Source: Streptomyces laurentii (lineage in GTDB: Bacteria > Actinomycetota > Actinomycetes > Streptomycetales > Streptomycetaceae). From it: a DNA stretch of 64,000 bases. A program made the translations under genes and the position numbers. The stretch spans positions 4,901,501-4,965,500 of the forward strand of contig AP017424.1 in assembly GCA_002355495.1 (NCBI GenBank), in the 5' to 3' direction. Positions 40,477-48,693 of this stretch are shown piece after piece (the first letter of the stretch is position 1; every line of letters starts with the position of its first letter). A model generated the notes under the pieces. It was not told where the DNA came from and searched no databases. It worked only from the letters and a program-made list of their open reading frames with translations.

Positions 40477-42081
40477 TTACAGCGGGATGTTGCCGTGCTT
40501 CTTCGGGGGCAGGGATTCCCGCTTCGTGCGCAGTTGACGCAGCCCCTTCACGATCTGGACGCGGGTGTCGGACGGCAGGATCACGCCGTCGATGTACCCG
40601 CGCTCGGCCGCGACGTACGGGTTGAGCAGCGCGTCCTCGTACTCCTGGATCAGCCGGGTGCGCACCGCCTCGACGTCCTCGCCGTTCGCCTCCGCCTCCG
40701 CCAGCGTGCGCCGGTGCAGGATGTTGACCGCGCCCTGCGCGCCCATGACGGCGATCTGCGCGGTGGGCCAGGCCAGGTTGAGGTCGGCGCCCAGGTGCTT
40801 GGAGCCCATGACGTCGTACGCGCCGCCGAACGCCTTGCGCGTGATGACGGTGATCAGCGGGACGGTCGCCTCGGCGTACGCGTAGATCAGCTTCGCGCCG
40901 CGCCGGATGATGCCGCCGTACTCCTGGTCCACGCCCGGCAGGAAGCCGGGGACGTCGACGAAGGTGAGCACCGGGATGTTGAACGCGTCGCAGGTGCGCA
41001 CGAACCGTGCGGCCTTCTCGCTCGCGTCGATGTCGAGGCAACCGGCGAACTGCATCGGCTGGTTGGCGACCACACCCACCGGGAAGCCCTCGACCCGGCC
41101 GAAGCCGGTGAGGATGTTCGGCGCGAACAGGGCCTGGGTCTCCAGGAATTCGCCGTCGTCGAGGACGTGCTCGATGACGGTGTGCATGTCGTACGGCTGG
41201 TTCGCGGAGTCCGGGATCAGCGTGTCCAGCTCGCGGTCCTCGTCCGTCGCCTCGGTCGGGGCGGTCTCGGGGAAGGCCGGCGGCTCGGAGAGGTTGTTCG
41301 ACGGCAGGTACGACAGAAGGGATTTGACGTACTCGACGGCGTCCTTCTCGTCGCCCGCCATGTGGTGCGCCACACCGGAGGTGGTGTTGTGCGTCCGGGC
41401 GCCGCCCAGCTCCTCGAAGCCGACGTCCTCGCCGGTGACCGTCTTGATGACGTCGGGGCCGGTGATGAACATGTGCGAGGTCTGGTCGACCATCACCGTG
41501 AAGTCGGTGATCGCGGGGGAGTACACCGCGCCGCCCGCGCAGGGGCCGACGACCAGCGAGATCTGCGGGATGACGCCGGACGCGTGGGTGTTGCGGCGGA
41601 AGATCTCGCCGTACATGCCGAGCGCGCTGACGCCCTCCTGGATCCGGGCGCCGCCGGAGTCGTTGATGCCGATGACCGGGCAGCCGGTCTTCAGCGCGAA
41701 GTCCATCACCTTGATGATCTTCTGGCCGAAGACCTCGCCGAGGGCGCCGCCGAAGACGGTGAAGTCCTGCGAGAAGACCGCGACCGGACGGCCGTCGACC
41801 GTGCCGTAGCCGGTGACGACGCCGTCGCCGTACGGCTGGTTCTTCTCCAGGCCGAAGTTGGTGGAGCGGTGCCGGGCCAGCTCGTCCAGTTCGACGAAGG
41901 ACCCCTCGTCGAGGAGCAGCGCGATGCGCTCGCGCGCCGTCAGCTTCCCCTTCGCGTGCTGCTTCTCCACCGCGCGCGCCGAGCCGGCGTGCGTGGCCTC
42001 GCCGGTCCGGCGCTGCAGGTCCGCGATCTTGCCCGCGGTCGTGTGAATGTCGATCTCGTGGTGCTCTGCCGGCTCGGACAT
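40477..42081 (-). CDS. pccB: Acyl-CoA carboxylase beta subunit (carboxyltransferase, PccB-type)
   Basis: A 534-residue carboxyltransferase that moves CO2 from carboxybiotin to propionyl-CoA and/or acetyl-CoA. The crotonase-fold halves show NDSGGARIQEGV, VVGPCAGGAVYSPA (oxyanion site) in the N-half, and VDVPGFLPGVDQEYGGIIRRGAKLIYAYAEATVPLITVITRKAFGGAYDVM in the C-half. Asp in the VDQEYGG context and length favour the PccB/AccB group over AccD. Substrate preference between propionyl- and acetyl-CoA cannot be settled by eye. Confidence 0.93.
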   Translation of the reverse strand: MSEPAEHHEIDIHTTAGKIADLQRRTGEATHAGSARAVEKQHAKGKLTARERIALLLDEGSFVELDELARHRSTNFGLEKNQPYGDGVVTGYGTVDGRPVAVFSQDFTVFGGALGEVFGQKIIKVMDFALKTGCPVIGINDSGGARIQEGVSALGMYGEIFRRNTHASGVIPQISLVVGPCAGGAVYSPAITDFTVMVDQTSHMFITGPDVIKTVTGEDVGFEELGGARTHNTTSGVAHHMAGDEKDAVEYVKSLLSYLPSNNLSEPPAFPETAPTEATDEDRELDTLIPDSANQPYDMHTVIEHVLDDGEFLETQALFAPNILTGFGRVEGFPVGVVANQPMQFAGCLDIDASEKAARFVRTCDAFNIPVLTFVDVPGFLPGVDQEYGGIIRRGAKLIYAYAEATVPLITVITRKAFGGAYDVMGSKHLGADLNLAWPTAQIAVMGAQGAVNILHRRTLAEAEANGEDVEAVRTRLIQEYEDALLNPYVAAERGYIDGVILPSDTRVQIVKGLRQLRTKRESLPPKKHGNIPL

Positions 42082-42327
42082 CGGGATGCGGCTCCCTGCC
42101 TGGTCACGGGGGGTACGTGGACTGCTGGTTCGGATGACGGGGAAAGACGGGGGTGGAGCGGGGGTGAAACGGGGGTGGAGACGGGAAAAGCGTAAAAGGA
42201 GACGGGGAAACCTCGTGAAAAGCGGCGAAGTGACCTCGAATGGGCTACTGCTGGGCTACTGACCCGTAGCGTATCGGCGCCCTTACGGTTCGGCAGTGCG
42301 GCGTTTGCCACACCTACGCTGACTTGC

Positions 42328-43182
42328 ATGACGACCTCCCACGACTCCGCCGGACGCTGGTCCGACCTGGACCGCCCCCCGCTCAACGCCACCGCCCTGC
42401 GCCGCGCGCTCGTGCTGCCCGACGGCGGCCTGTGGACCTCCCTCGACGTGGTCGAGTCCACCGGCTCCACCAACAGCGACCTCGTCGCGCGCGCCGGTGA
42501 ACTCCCCGAGGGCGCGGTGCTCGTCGCCGAGGCGCAGACCTCCGCGCGCGGCCGGCTCGACCGGGGCTGGACCGCCCCGCCCCGCTCCGGGCTCTTCGTC
42601 TCCGTCCTGCTCAAGCCCGAGGTGCCGATGCACCGCTGGGGCTGGCTGCCGCTGCTCACCGGCGTGGCCGTGGCGACCGGGCTCGGCCGCGCGGCCGGCG
42701 TGGACCTCTCCCTCAAGTGGCCCAACGACGTGCTCGTACGGGTCGACGGCGAGGAACGCAAGACGGGCGGCATCCTCGCCGAGGGCGCGGGCGGGCACGG
42801 CGTGGTCGTCGGCCTCGGCCTCAACGTCAGCCTGCGCGCCGACGAGCTGCCGGTCCCCACCGCCGGTTCGCTGCTGCTCGGCAACGCCGTCTCCACCGAC
42901 CGCGACACCCTGCTGCGGTCCGTGCTGCGGTCGCTGGAGCGCTGGTACGAGACGTGGCAGCGAAGCGACGGCGACCCGGCCGCCTCCGGGCTCCAGCGGG
43001 CGTACGCGGAGAAGTGCGCGACCCTCGGCCGCCGGGTGCGGGTGGAGCTGCCCGGCGAGCGGACGCTGGAGGGCGACGCGGTGGCGGTCGACGGGGACGG
43101 CCGGATCGTGGTGGAGACGGAGGGCGGCGGGACGGAGGCCGTGGCGGCGGGCGACATCGTGCACCTGCGGGCGGTGGGCTGA
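42328..43182 (+). CDS. birA: Biotin--[acyl-CoA carboxylase] ligase
   Basis: A 284-residue enzyme that activates biotin with ATP and attaches it to the BCCP Lys of AccA2. The biotin loop STNSDLVAR, the GRGRRG-like AQTSARGRLDRGWTAP, the KWPNDVLV catalytic Lys segment with KTGGILAEG, and the C-terminal SH3-like cap (GRRVRVELPGERTLEGDAVAVDGDGRIVVE) are present. There is no N-terminal winged helix, so unlike E. coli BirA it is not itself a repressor. It is divergent from pccB. Confidence 0.95.
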   Translation: MTTSHDSAGRWSDLDRPPLNATALRRALVLPDGGLWTSLDVVESTGSTNSDLVARAGELPEGAVLVAEAQTSARGRLDRGWTAPPRSGLFVSVLLKPEVPMHRWGWLPLLTGVAVATGLGRAAGVDLSLKWPNDVLVRVDGEERKTGGILAEGAGGHGVVVGLGLNVSLRADELPVPTAGSLLLGNAVSTDRDTLLRSVLRSLERWYETWQRSDGDPAASGLQRAYAEKCATLGRRVRVELPGERTLEGDAVAVDGDGRIVVETEGGGTEAVAAGDIVHLRAVG

Positions 43183-43590
43183 GACCCGGGGCCGGGCGGG
43201 GCCGGTACGAGGGCGGTACGGGAGCGGTACGGGCGCGGGCGTACGGGAGCGGTACGAGGGCGGTACGGGGACTTCGCGGGATCTGTACGGGCTTCGCGGA
43301 GGCGGTACGGGGCGGGTCCCGCGCGTACGGGCGCCGGGGCCGTGCCGGACGAGGGACGGGGCCCCGGGCCCGTACGGCCCACACCGGCTCCCCACCGGCC
43401 CCACCCCTCCCACCTGCCCCTTCTTTCTGCCCCATCCGCACCCCTTCCGCGCACCGCGCGACCGGTTCCCGCGTGAGCCAGCCCACACCTGTCGTATCGT
43501 GGGGTCGATTCGCGGCAGCGTGCTGCACGCGGCGCGACGCACGCGACAGAACGGCAGGACAGTGGGCAGGGAACGGGCAGGAGGCGGCCG
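43183..43590. repeat. Intergenic GCGGTACGGG repeat tract between birA and cya
   Basis: About 400 nt without a gene. From about 43200 to 43320 the motif G(A/C)GGTACG(A/G)GG recurs roughly ten times at irregular 10-25 nt spacing. The distal part near 43490 (GTCGTATCGTGGGGTC) is less repetitive and may hold the cya promoter. Confidence 0.5.
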
Positions 43591-44739
43591 GTGACCGTCG
43601 ACGACGCGAACAACGGCGGCGGGACGGAACCGGCCGGACCACCGGCCTACCCCACGCCCCACCATGTCGTCGACCACACGGCCGAGCCGACCGACGACCC
43701 CCTCGCCATCCGCCTCGAACAACTCATCCTCGGCGCCGACCGCCGCTACACGCCCTTCCAGGCCGCCCGCACCGCCGGCGTCTCCATGGAACTGGCCTCC
43801 CGCTTCTGGCGCGCCATGGGCTTCGCCGACATCGGCCAGGCCAAGGCCCTCACCGAGGCCGACGTGCTCGCCCTGCGCCGGCTCGCCGGTCTGGTCGAGG
43901 CCGGGCTGCTGAGCGAGCCGATGGCCATCCAGGTGGCCCGCTCCACCGGCCAGACCACCGCCCGGCTGGCCGAATGGCAGATCGACTCCTTCCTGGAGGG
44001 CCTGACCGAGCCGCCCGAGCCCGGCATGACCCGCACCGAGGTCACGTACCCCCTGGTCGAACTGCTCCTGCCGGAGCTGGAGGAGTTCCTGATCTACGTG
44101 TGGCGGCGCCAGCTCGCCGCCGCCACCGGCCGGGTCGTGCAGGCCGCCGACGACGAGGAGATGGTCGACCGCCGGCTCGCCGTCGGTTTCGCGGACCTGG
44201 TCGGCTTCACCCGGCTCACCCGCCGTCTGGAGGAGGAGGAGCTCGGCGAACTGGTCGAGGCCTTCGAGACCACCTGCGCCGACCTGGTCGCCGCGCACGG
44301 CGGCCGGCTCATCAAGACCCTCGGCGACGAGGTCCTCTACTGCGCCGACGACGCGGGCACCGCCGCCGAGATCGGGCTGCGGCTGATCGAGACCCTCGGG
44401 CACGACGAGACGATGCCCGCGCTGCGCGTCGGCCTCGCCTTCGGCACGGTCACGACCCGGATGGGCGACGTCTTCGGCACCACGGTGAACCTGGCCAGCC
44501 GGCTCACCTCGATAGCGCCGAAGGACGCGGTCCTCGTCGACAGCGCGCTCGCCGAGGAGCTGACCCGCACCGGCGACGCGCCCGTCTCCGAGACCAAGGC
44601 GGCCGAGGAGGCCGCGCGCGCCGACGCGGAGGGCGAGCCCGTCCCCGCGTACCGCTTCGCGCTCCGGCCGATGTGGCAGCGTCCGGTACGCGGACTCGGG
44701 GTCGTGGAGCCCTGGCTGCTGAGCCGCCGTCCGGCCTAA
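43591..44739 (+). CDS. cya: Class III adenylate cyclase
   Basis: A 382-residue cyclase making cAMP. An N-terminal helical region (residues 30-180; LIL-DRRYTPFQAARTAGVSM and LVEAGLLSEPMAIQVARSTGQ) resembles the autoregulatory module of Streptomyces Cya. The catalytic domain (about 190-330) has the metal motif GFADLVGFTRLTRR, LIKTLGDEVLY and GDVFGTTVNLASRL. GTG 43591 gives the expected length. In S. coelicolor cya influences germination and antibiotic production. Position next to birA/pcc is conserved in my memory of that genome. Confidence 0.93.
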   Translation: MTVDDANNGGGTEPAGPPAYPTPHHVVDHTAEPTDDPLAIRLEQLILGADRRYTPFQAARTAGVSMELASRFWRAMGFADIGQAKALTEADVLALRRLAGLVEAGLLSEPMAIQVARSTGQTTARLAEWQIDSFLEGLTEPPEPGMTRTEVTYPLVELLLPELEEFLIYVWRRQLAAATGRVVQAADDEEMVDRRLAVGFADLVGFTRLTRRLEEEELGELVEAFETTCADLVAAHGGRLIKTLGDEVLYCADDAGTAAEIGLRLIETLGHDETMPALRVGLAFGTVTTRMGDVFGTTVNLASRLTSIAPKDAVLVDSALAEELTRTGDAPVSETKAAEEAARADAEGEPVPAYRFALRPMWQRPVRGLGVVEPWLLSRRPA

Positions 44740-44752
44740 GATCTCCGGGAAC

Positions 44753-44776
44753 CCCTGTTAACACTCGTTAACAGGG
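44753..44776. promoter_or_regulatory. Perfect 10-bp inverted repeat upstream of enoyl-CoA hydratase
   Basis: CCCTGTTAAC and GTTAACAGGG flank a 4-nt spacer, 29 nt before the enoyl-CoA hydratase ATG and 13 nt after the cya stop. Its AT-rich core in a GC-rich genome and its position suggest a dimeric (TetR/GntR-like) operator; there is no T-run to favour a terminator. Confidence 0.6.
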
Positions 44777-44805
44777 TCCGGGATCGGCTGGGAGGGTGTG
44801 CGGTC

Positions 44806-45648
44806 ATGACGGAGCAGTCGGGGCAGGCGGAGACGTCGGAGTCGTCGGAGAGGCGGACCGAGGTGCGCTTCGGGGAGTTCGTCGCGGTACGCCGGGAGGG
44901 CGCGGGCCACGTCGCCGAGCTGGTCCTCGACCGGCCCAAGGCCATGAACGCCGTCTCCTCGGAGATGGCCCGCTCCCTCGGCGCCGCCTGCGTCGCGCTC
45001 GCCGCCGACCCGACCGTCCGGGTCACCGTGCTGACCTCCTCGAACGACCGGGCCTTCTGCGTCGGCGCCGACCTGAAGGAGCGCAACTCCTTCACCGACG
45101 CCGACCTGGTCCGGCAGCGGCCCGTCGCCCGCGCCGCGTACACCGGCGTCCTGGAACTGCCCATGCCGACCGTGGCCGCCGTGCACGGCTTCGCCCTCGG
45201 CGGCGGGTACGAGCTGGCGCTGTCCTGCGACGTGATCGTGGCCGACGCGAGCACCGTCGTCGGGCTGCCGGAGGTGTCGGTGGGCGTGATCCCCGGCGGC
45301 GGCGGTACGCAGCTGCTGCCGCGCCGGGTGGGCGCGGCGCGCGCCGCCGAGCTGGTCTTCACGGCGCGCCGGGTGGAGGCCGCGGAGGCGCGCGAGCTGG
45401 GCCTGGTGGACATCCTGGCGGGGGACGCGCGCGATGCCGCCCTGGAGCTGGCCGGGCGGATCGCGGGCAACTCGCCGGTCGGCCTGCGGGCCGCGAAGAA
45501 GGCCATGCGGCTCGGCCAGGGCCTGGACCTGCGGGCGGGCCTGGAGGTCGAGGACGCGGCCTGGCGGTCGGTGGCCTTCTCCGGGGACCGGGCGGAGGGC
45601 GTGGCGGCGTTCAACGAGAAGCGGAAGCCGGCCTGGCCGGGCGAATGA
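44806..45648 (+). CDS. Enoyl-CoA hydratase/isomerase
   Basis: A 280-residue crotonase-fold protein for fatty-acid or branched-chain acyl-CoA oxidation. The CoA oxyanion sites are SNDRAFCVGADLKERN and HGFALGGGYELALSCDVIVA, the catalytic Glu is in LPEVSVGVIPGGGGTQLLPR, and a second acidic position near the first oxyanion loop is replaced by the AGLKE-like GADLKE. The N-terminus has a Ser/Glu-rich extension of about 20 residues. A palindromic operator candidate precedes it. Confidence 0.9.
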   Translation: MTEQSGQAETSESSERRTEVRFGEFVAVRREGAGHVAELVLDRPKAMNAVSSEMARSLGAACVALAADPTVRVTVLTSSNDRAFCVGADLKERNSFTDADLVRQRPVARAAYTGVLELPMPTVAAVHGFALGGGYELALSCDVIVADASTVVGLPEVSVGVIPGGGGTQLLPRRVGAARAAELVFTARRVEAAEARELGLVDILAGDARDAALELAGRIAGNSPVGLRAAKKAMRLGQGLDLRAGLEVEDAAWRSVAFSGDRAEGVAAFNEKRKPAWPGE

Positions 45649-45753
45649 GCCGGAGAGCCCATCGGTTTCGCCAGGGGCGCCGTTTTTCACGATGTGTGAC
45701 TTTTTGTGACGTCCCGGAAGGGAAAACGGATCAAACCTCCCTAAGCTGGAGGA

Positions 45754-46878
45754 ATGGCTGAGGATGCGCGCCTGCGGGCCGTCGTGGCGCTGGCGCAGGG
45801 GATGTCGGCGGCGCACACTCCGCGCGAGTTCTGGCACGCCGGCGCGCAGGGCGCGTGCGACGCGCTGGGCGGCTCCTTCGCGGCGCTCTCCGTCTGGCAG
45901 CGGGACCACGGCCGGCTGAAGGTCCTGGTGAACGCGGGGGCGCGGGCGGCTGGGGAGGAGGAGTTCCCGGACTCCGAGACGTATCCCGTGCACCGGTTCC
46001 CGGAGATCACCGAGTTCCTGCACGAACGGTGGGCGGGCGGCGGCGCGCCGGACGCCTGGGTCGAGACCGCCGACGACGAGGTGCCCACCGCCCGGGTCGC
46101 CGGCCTGCGGCGGCGCGGGCGCGGCAGTTGCGTGGTGGCGCCGGTGGTGCTGCACGGCCGGGCCTGGGGCGAGCTGTACGTGGCCCGCCCGGCCGGTGCG
46201 CCCGTCTTCGACCAGGACGACGCCGCCTTCGCGACCGTCCTCGCGGCGGTCGTCGCGGCCGGGGTCGCGCAGGCCGAGCGCCTGGAGGAGGTCCGCAAAC
46301 TCGCCTTCACCGACCCGCTGACCGGACTGGCCAACCGGCGCGCGGTCGACACCCGCCTCGACGAGGCCATCGAGCGCTACCGGGCCGACGGCTCCGTGGT
46401 GAGCCTGGTGGTCTGCGACCTGAACGGCCTGAAGAGCGTCAACGACACGCACGGGCACGCGGTCGGCGACCGCCTGCTCGAACGATTCGGCTCCGTCCTC
46501 TCCCGCTGCGGCGCCATGCTTCCCGGCGCCCTCGCGGCCCGCCTCGGCGGCGACGAGTTCTGTCTGCTGACGGTCGGACCCGGCGCGGACGAGGTCGTCG
46601 CCGTCGCCGAGGAACTGTGCGTACGCGCCGCCGAGTTGGAGCTGGGCGAGGGCGTCGCCTGCGGGGTCGCCTCGACCGGCGACCCGATCGGCCCGCTGAA
46701 GTCCGCCCGCCGCCTCTTCCGCCTCGCCGACGCCGCCCAGTACCAGGCCAAGGCGGCCCGCTCCACCAAACCCGTGGTCGCCGGCCGCGACGGTACGGTC
46801 ATCCCCCTCGCCGACACCCCACCCGAAACCCGCGACCGCCGCCGCTTCCGCGACGCGCCACCCGTACCGCCTTCCTGA
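45754..46878 (+). CDS. cdgE: GAF-GGDEF diguanylate cyclase
   Basis: A 374-residue cytosolic protein. Residues 1-170 form a GAF-like sensor domain; residues 180-330 form a GGDEF domain with LTGLANRR, DLNGLKSVNDTHGHAVGDRLL and an intact LGGDEF active-site loop. The RxxD inhibitory site five residues before GGDEF is absent, so product inhibition would be lost. It makes c-di-GMP, a key Streptomyces developmental signal through BldD. The symbol is from remembered synteny (cdgE region) and is less certain than the family. Confidence 0.85.
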   Translation: MAEDARLRAVVALAQGMSAAHTPREFWHAGAQGACDALGGSFAALSVWQRDHGRLKVLVNAGARAAGEEEFPDSETYPVHRFPEITEFLHERWAGGGAPDAWVETADDEVPTARVAGLRRRGRGSCVVAPVVLHGRAWGELYVARPAGAPVFDQDDAAFATVLAAVVAAGVAQAERLEEVRKLAFTDPLTGLANRRAVDTRLDEAIERYRADGSVVSLVVCDLNGLKSVNDTHGHAVGDRLLERFGSVLSRCGAMLPGALAARLGGDEFCLLTVGPGADEVVAVAEELCVRAAELELGEGVACGVASTGDPIGPLKSARRLFRLADAAQYQAKAARSTKPVVAGRDGTVIPLADTPPETRDRRRFRDAPPVPPS

Positions 46879-46906
46879 CGCGCCGGGGGGGCGGGGTGTG
46901 CGCCCC

Positions 46907-47377
46907 TCAGGCCCAGACGGCCTTGACCACGGCATGGCCCGCTGACGCCGCCTGCGCGTAGAAGGCCCGCAGGCCGTGGTGGTAGGAGCGGAACTCCTCT
47001 CGGTTCGACTCCTCGTCGGGGCAGAGCGCACGGAACCGGGGGCCGGCGGCGCGCCACAGGTCGTCGAAGGAGACGGCCGTGAGGAAGCGTGCGGCCCGGG
47101 ACACCTCCGGGGCGTCCATGAGCATCAGGGGCGGGTCGAAACCGGTGTCGTTCGCCACGGGACGGCCGCCGTGGACCGGTAGCTCACGGTCGTCCGCCTC
47201 GGCGGCGGAGTAGAACTCGGCGACGAGGCCGGACACCTTGTCGAAAGAAGTGGAGACACCCGCCTCGTGCTCGTCGGCGCGGCGGTCCCACGCCTCGGAC
47301 ATGAACGCGGCGAGCCAGGCGTGGTCGTCCCGTATCCCGGTCTCCGCGACCGCCCGGAAGTGCAGGTGGATGCTCAC
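46907..47377 (-). CDS. DUF1877-type protein
   Basis: A 156-residue soluble protein with a DUF1877/YfbM-like pattern: SIHLHFRAVAETGIRDDHAWLAAFM at the start, DKVSGLVAEFYS, GFDPPLMLMDAPEVSRAARFLTAVSFDDLW and YHHGLRAFYAQAASAGHAVVKAVW at the end. The family has no known function. GTG 47377 is the start. A long inverted repeat begins 18 nt upstream. Confidence 0.75.
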   Translation of the reverse strand: MSIHLHFRAVAETGIRDDHAWLAAFMSEAWDRRADEHEAGVSTSFDKVSGLVAEFYSAAEADDRELPVHGGRPVANDTGFDPPLMLMDAPEVSRAARFLTAVSFDDLWRAAGPRFRALCPDEESNREEFRSYHHGLRAFYAQAASAGHAVVKAVWA

Positions 47378-47394
47378 GGGCTGAGCGTAAGGGA

Positions 47395-47474
47395 CGCCAC
47401 TGACGCGATGCCGTACCGCCCCCGCCGGCGCCCGCCTTCGGCCGGAGGGCGTCCTCGGCATCGCGTCAGTGGCG
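47395..47474. repeat. 18-bp perfect inverted repeat, 44-nt loop
   Basis: CGCCACTGACGCGATGCC (47395-47412) and its exact complement (47457-47474) flank 44 nt that contain a further GC-rich hairpin. It lies between the ADP-ribosyltransferase stop and the DUF1877 start. It could be a terminator for the toxin gene or a short mobile-element relic. Confidence 0.6.
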
Positions 47475-47546
47475 ACGGAGGTCACCCCGCGGACGCCGAG
47501 TTCATGGTCACCCGCCGGCCGACGACGGTCGAGCCGGGACCGGCGG

Positions 47547-48161
47547 TCAGTGCCAGGGCTCGTAGTACGGGTTGCTCTCGCAGTCGTCCATGATCTCGAT
47601 CTTCTTGACCTTGTCGACCGGACAGACGCCGATGATGAACCGGCGGGCGATGCCGCCGGGGAAGGCGACCTCGACCTGGTCGGCGTACTTGTGGTCGTCG
47701 CCGATGGTCTTGTTGACGTCCACGCCGCCGGGGGCGTCGATGTAGTAGTTCCAGCCGGACTTGTACCAGGACTTGTACAGGTCGTGGTCGTAGGTCGTCG
47801 ACACGTAGGGCGAGGGCTGGTTGACCAGCACGTACTTCTCGACGTCGTACTGGCCGTTGACGTCCTTGGGGAAGAAGCCGACGGGGAAGATCTGCTCGGG
47901 CGTCCGGCTGTCGCTCCGGTAGAGGGTGCCGCAGGTGGTGCGCCAGGCCGGCATGGGGGTGATGCGGTCGACATCGACGTCGTGTTCGGCGGCGGCCGTC
48001 AGCTTGTCCGCGAACTGGGGGCACTTGGGCGCCTTGAGGGCGGGGGCGGCGGCAGGGGCCGGAGCGGCAGCGGGGGCCGGGGAAGCCGCCGAGGTGGCGG
48101 CTACGGCGGTCAGACACAGGACGACGGCGGCGGCGCGGCGCCGTACAGGAGTGGAGATCAT
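47547..48161 (-). CDS. Secreted Scabin-like mono-ADP-ribosyltransferase (pierisin family)
   Basis: A 204-residue exported protein: a signal peptide with an Ala/Pro-rich tail to about residue 42, then a single catalytic domain. The R-S-E class residues are visible: Arg82 in TLYRSDSR, the S-T-T strand (121-123) in PYVSTTYDHDLYKSWYKSG, and Gln162-x-Glu164 in ADQVEVAFPGGI. Two Cys pairs frame the domain. Length and motifs match Scabin of S. scabies and ScARP, which ADP-ribosylate guanine bases of DNA and nucleosides. The Q-x-E form fits guanine/Arg targets. It sits between a DUF1877 gene and a small hypothetical gene and no immunity gene is evident. Confidence 0.9.
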   Translation of the reverse strand: MISTPVRRRAAAVVLCLTAVAATSAASPAPAAAPAPAAAPALKAPKCPQFADKLTAAAEHDVDVDRITPMPAWRTTCGTLYRSDSRTPEQIFPVGFFPKDVNGQYDVEKYVLVNQPSPYVSTTYDHDLYKSWYKSGWNYYIDAPGGVDVNKTIGDDHKYADQVEVAFPGGIARRFIIGVCPVDKVKKIEIMDDCESNPYYEPWH

Positions 48162-48405
48162 GCGGGAAATCCTGGCGGCCGCGTGGCTCGGGGCGGGGAT
48201 CTTCACTCGTTCGGCGGCGTGTCAACGAGCTTGTGTGCAACGCCTGTTCGGGACACCCGTGACGAGTCTCCGCTGCCCCTGCAACCGTCGCTCGTGAACG
48301 AACCCCTCCGCCTTCGGCTCCCGCCTCGCCAGTGAGACCACGGACGCCCCCGATCCGGGCCTCGGCCTGCGTATGCTCGGCTCGGCTCGGCTCAGGGGAG
48401 GGCGC

Positions 48406-48675
48406 GTGCTGAAGCTGTTGGGCTTCTTCGATGACTTCGGCTACTCCGGCGAGACGGCCGCGGGACCGCTGGGGGACCAGGTGTCCGCGTCCGGCGAACC
48501 GGACGAAGCCGAAAGCGAGGACGCCCGCCCGATGAACCTCTCCATCGGCGTCGGCTTCCTCGGCGAGGCGCTCGTCATCGGCTACCGCGGCCTGCGCGGC
48601 GGCACCCCGTTCGCCCCGGAGAAGCCGAGCCTGCTGGACGCGTACACCGGCCGCGGCGATCAGAGCCGCCGCTGA
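48406..48675 (+). CDS. Hypothetical protein
   Basis: An 89-residue protein of unknown function, starting at GTG 48406 behind a GGGGAGGG ribosome-binding site. It opens with LKLLGFFDDFGYSGETAAGPLGD, has an acidic middle and ends with MNLSIGVGFLGEALVIGYRG-type hydrophobic stretch and YTGRGDQSRR. No domain is recognised. It is convergent with the lipoprotein of the WXG100-like cassette. Confidence 0.6.
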   Translation: MLKLLGFFDDFGYSGETAAGPLGDQVSASGEPDEAESEDARPMNLSIGVGFLGEALVIGYRGLRGGTPFAPEKPSLLDAYTGRGDQSRR

Positions 48676-48693
48676 GCGCCTCGCCTCCCCCCG

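Noticed and set aside
43200..43320. Repeated GGTACGG motif considered as origin iterons or CRISPR
   Set aside because: No DnaA boxes, no regular spacing and no spacers are seen; simple GC-rich repeat.
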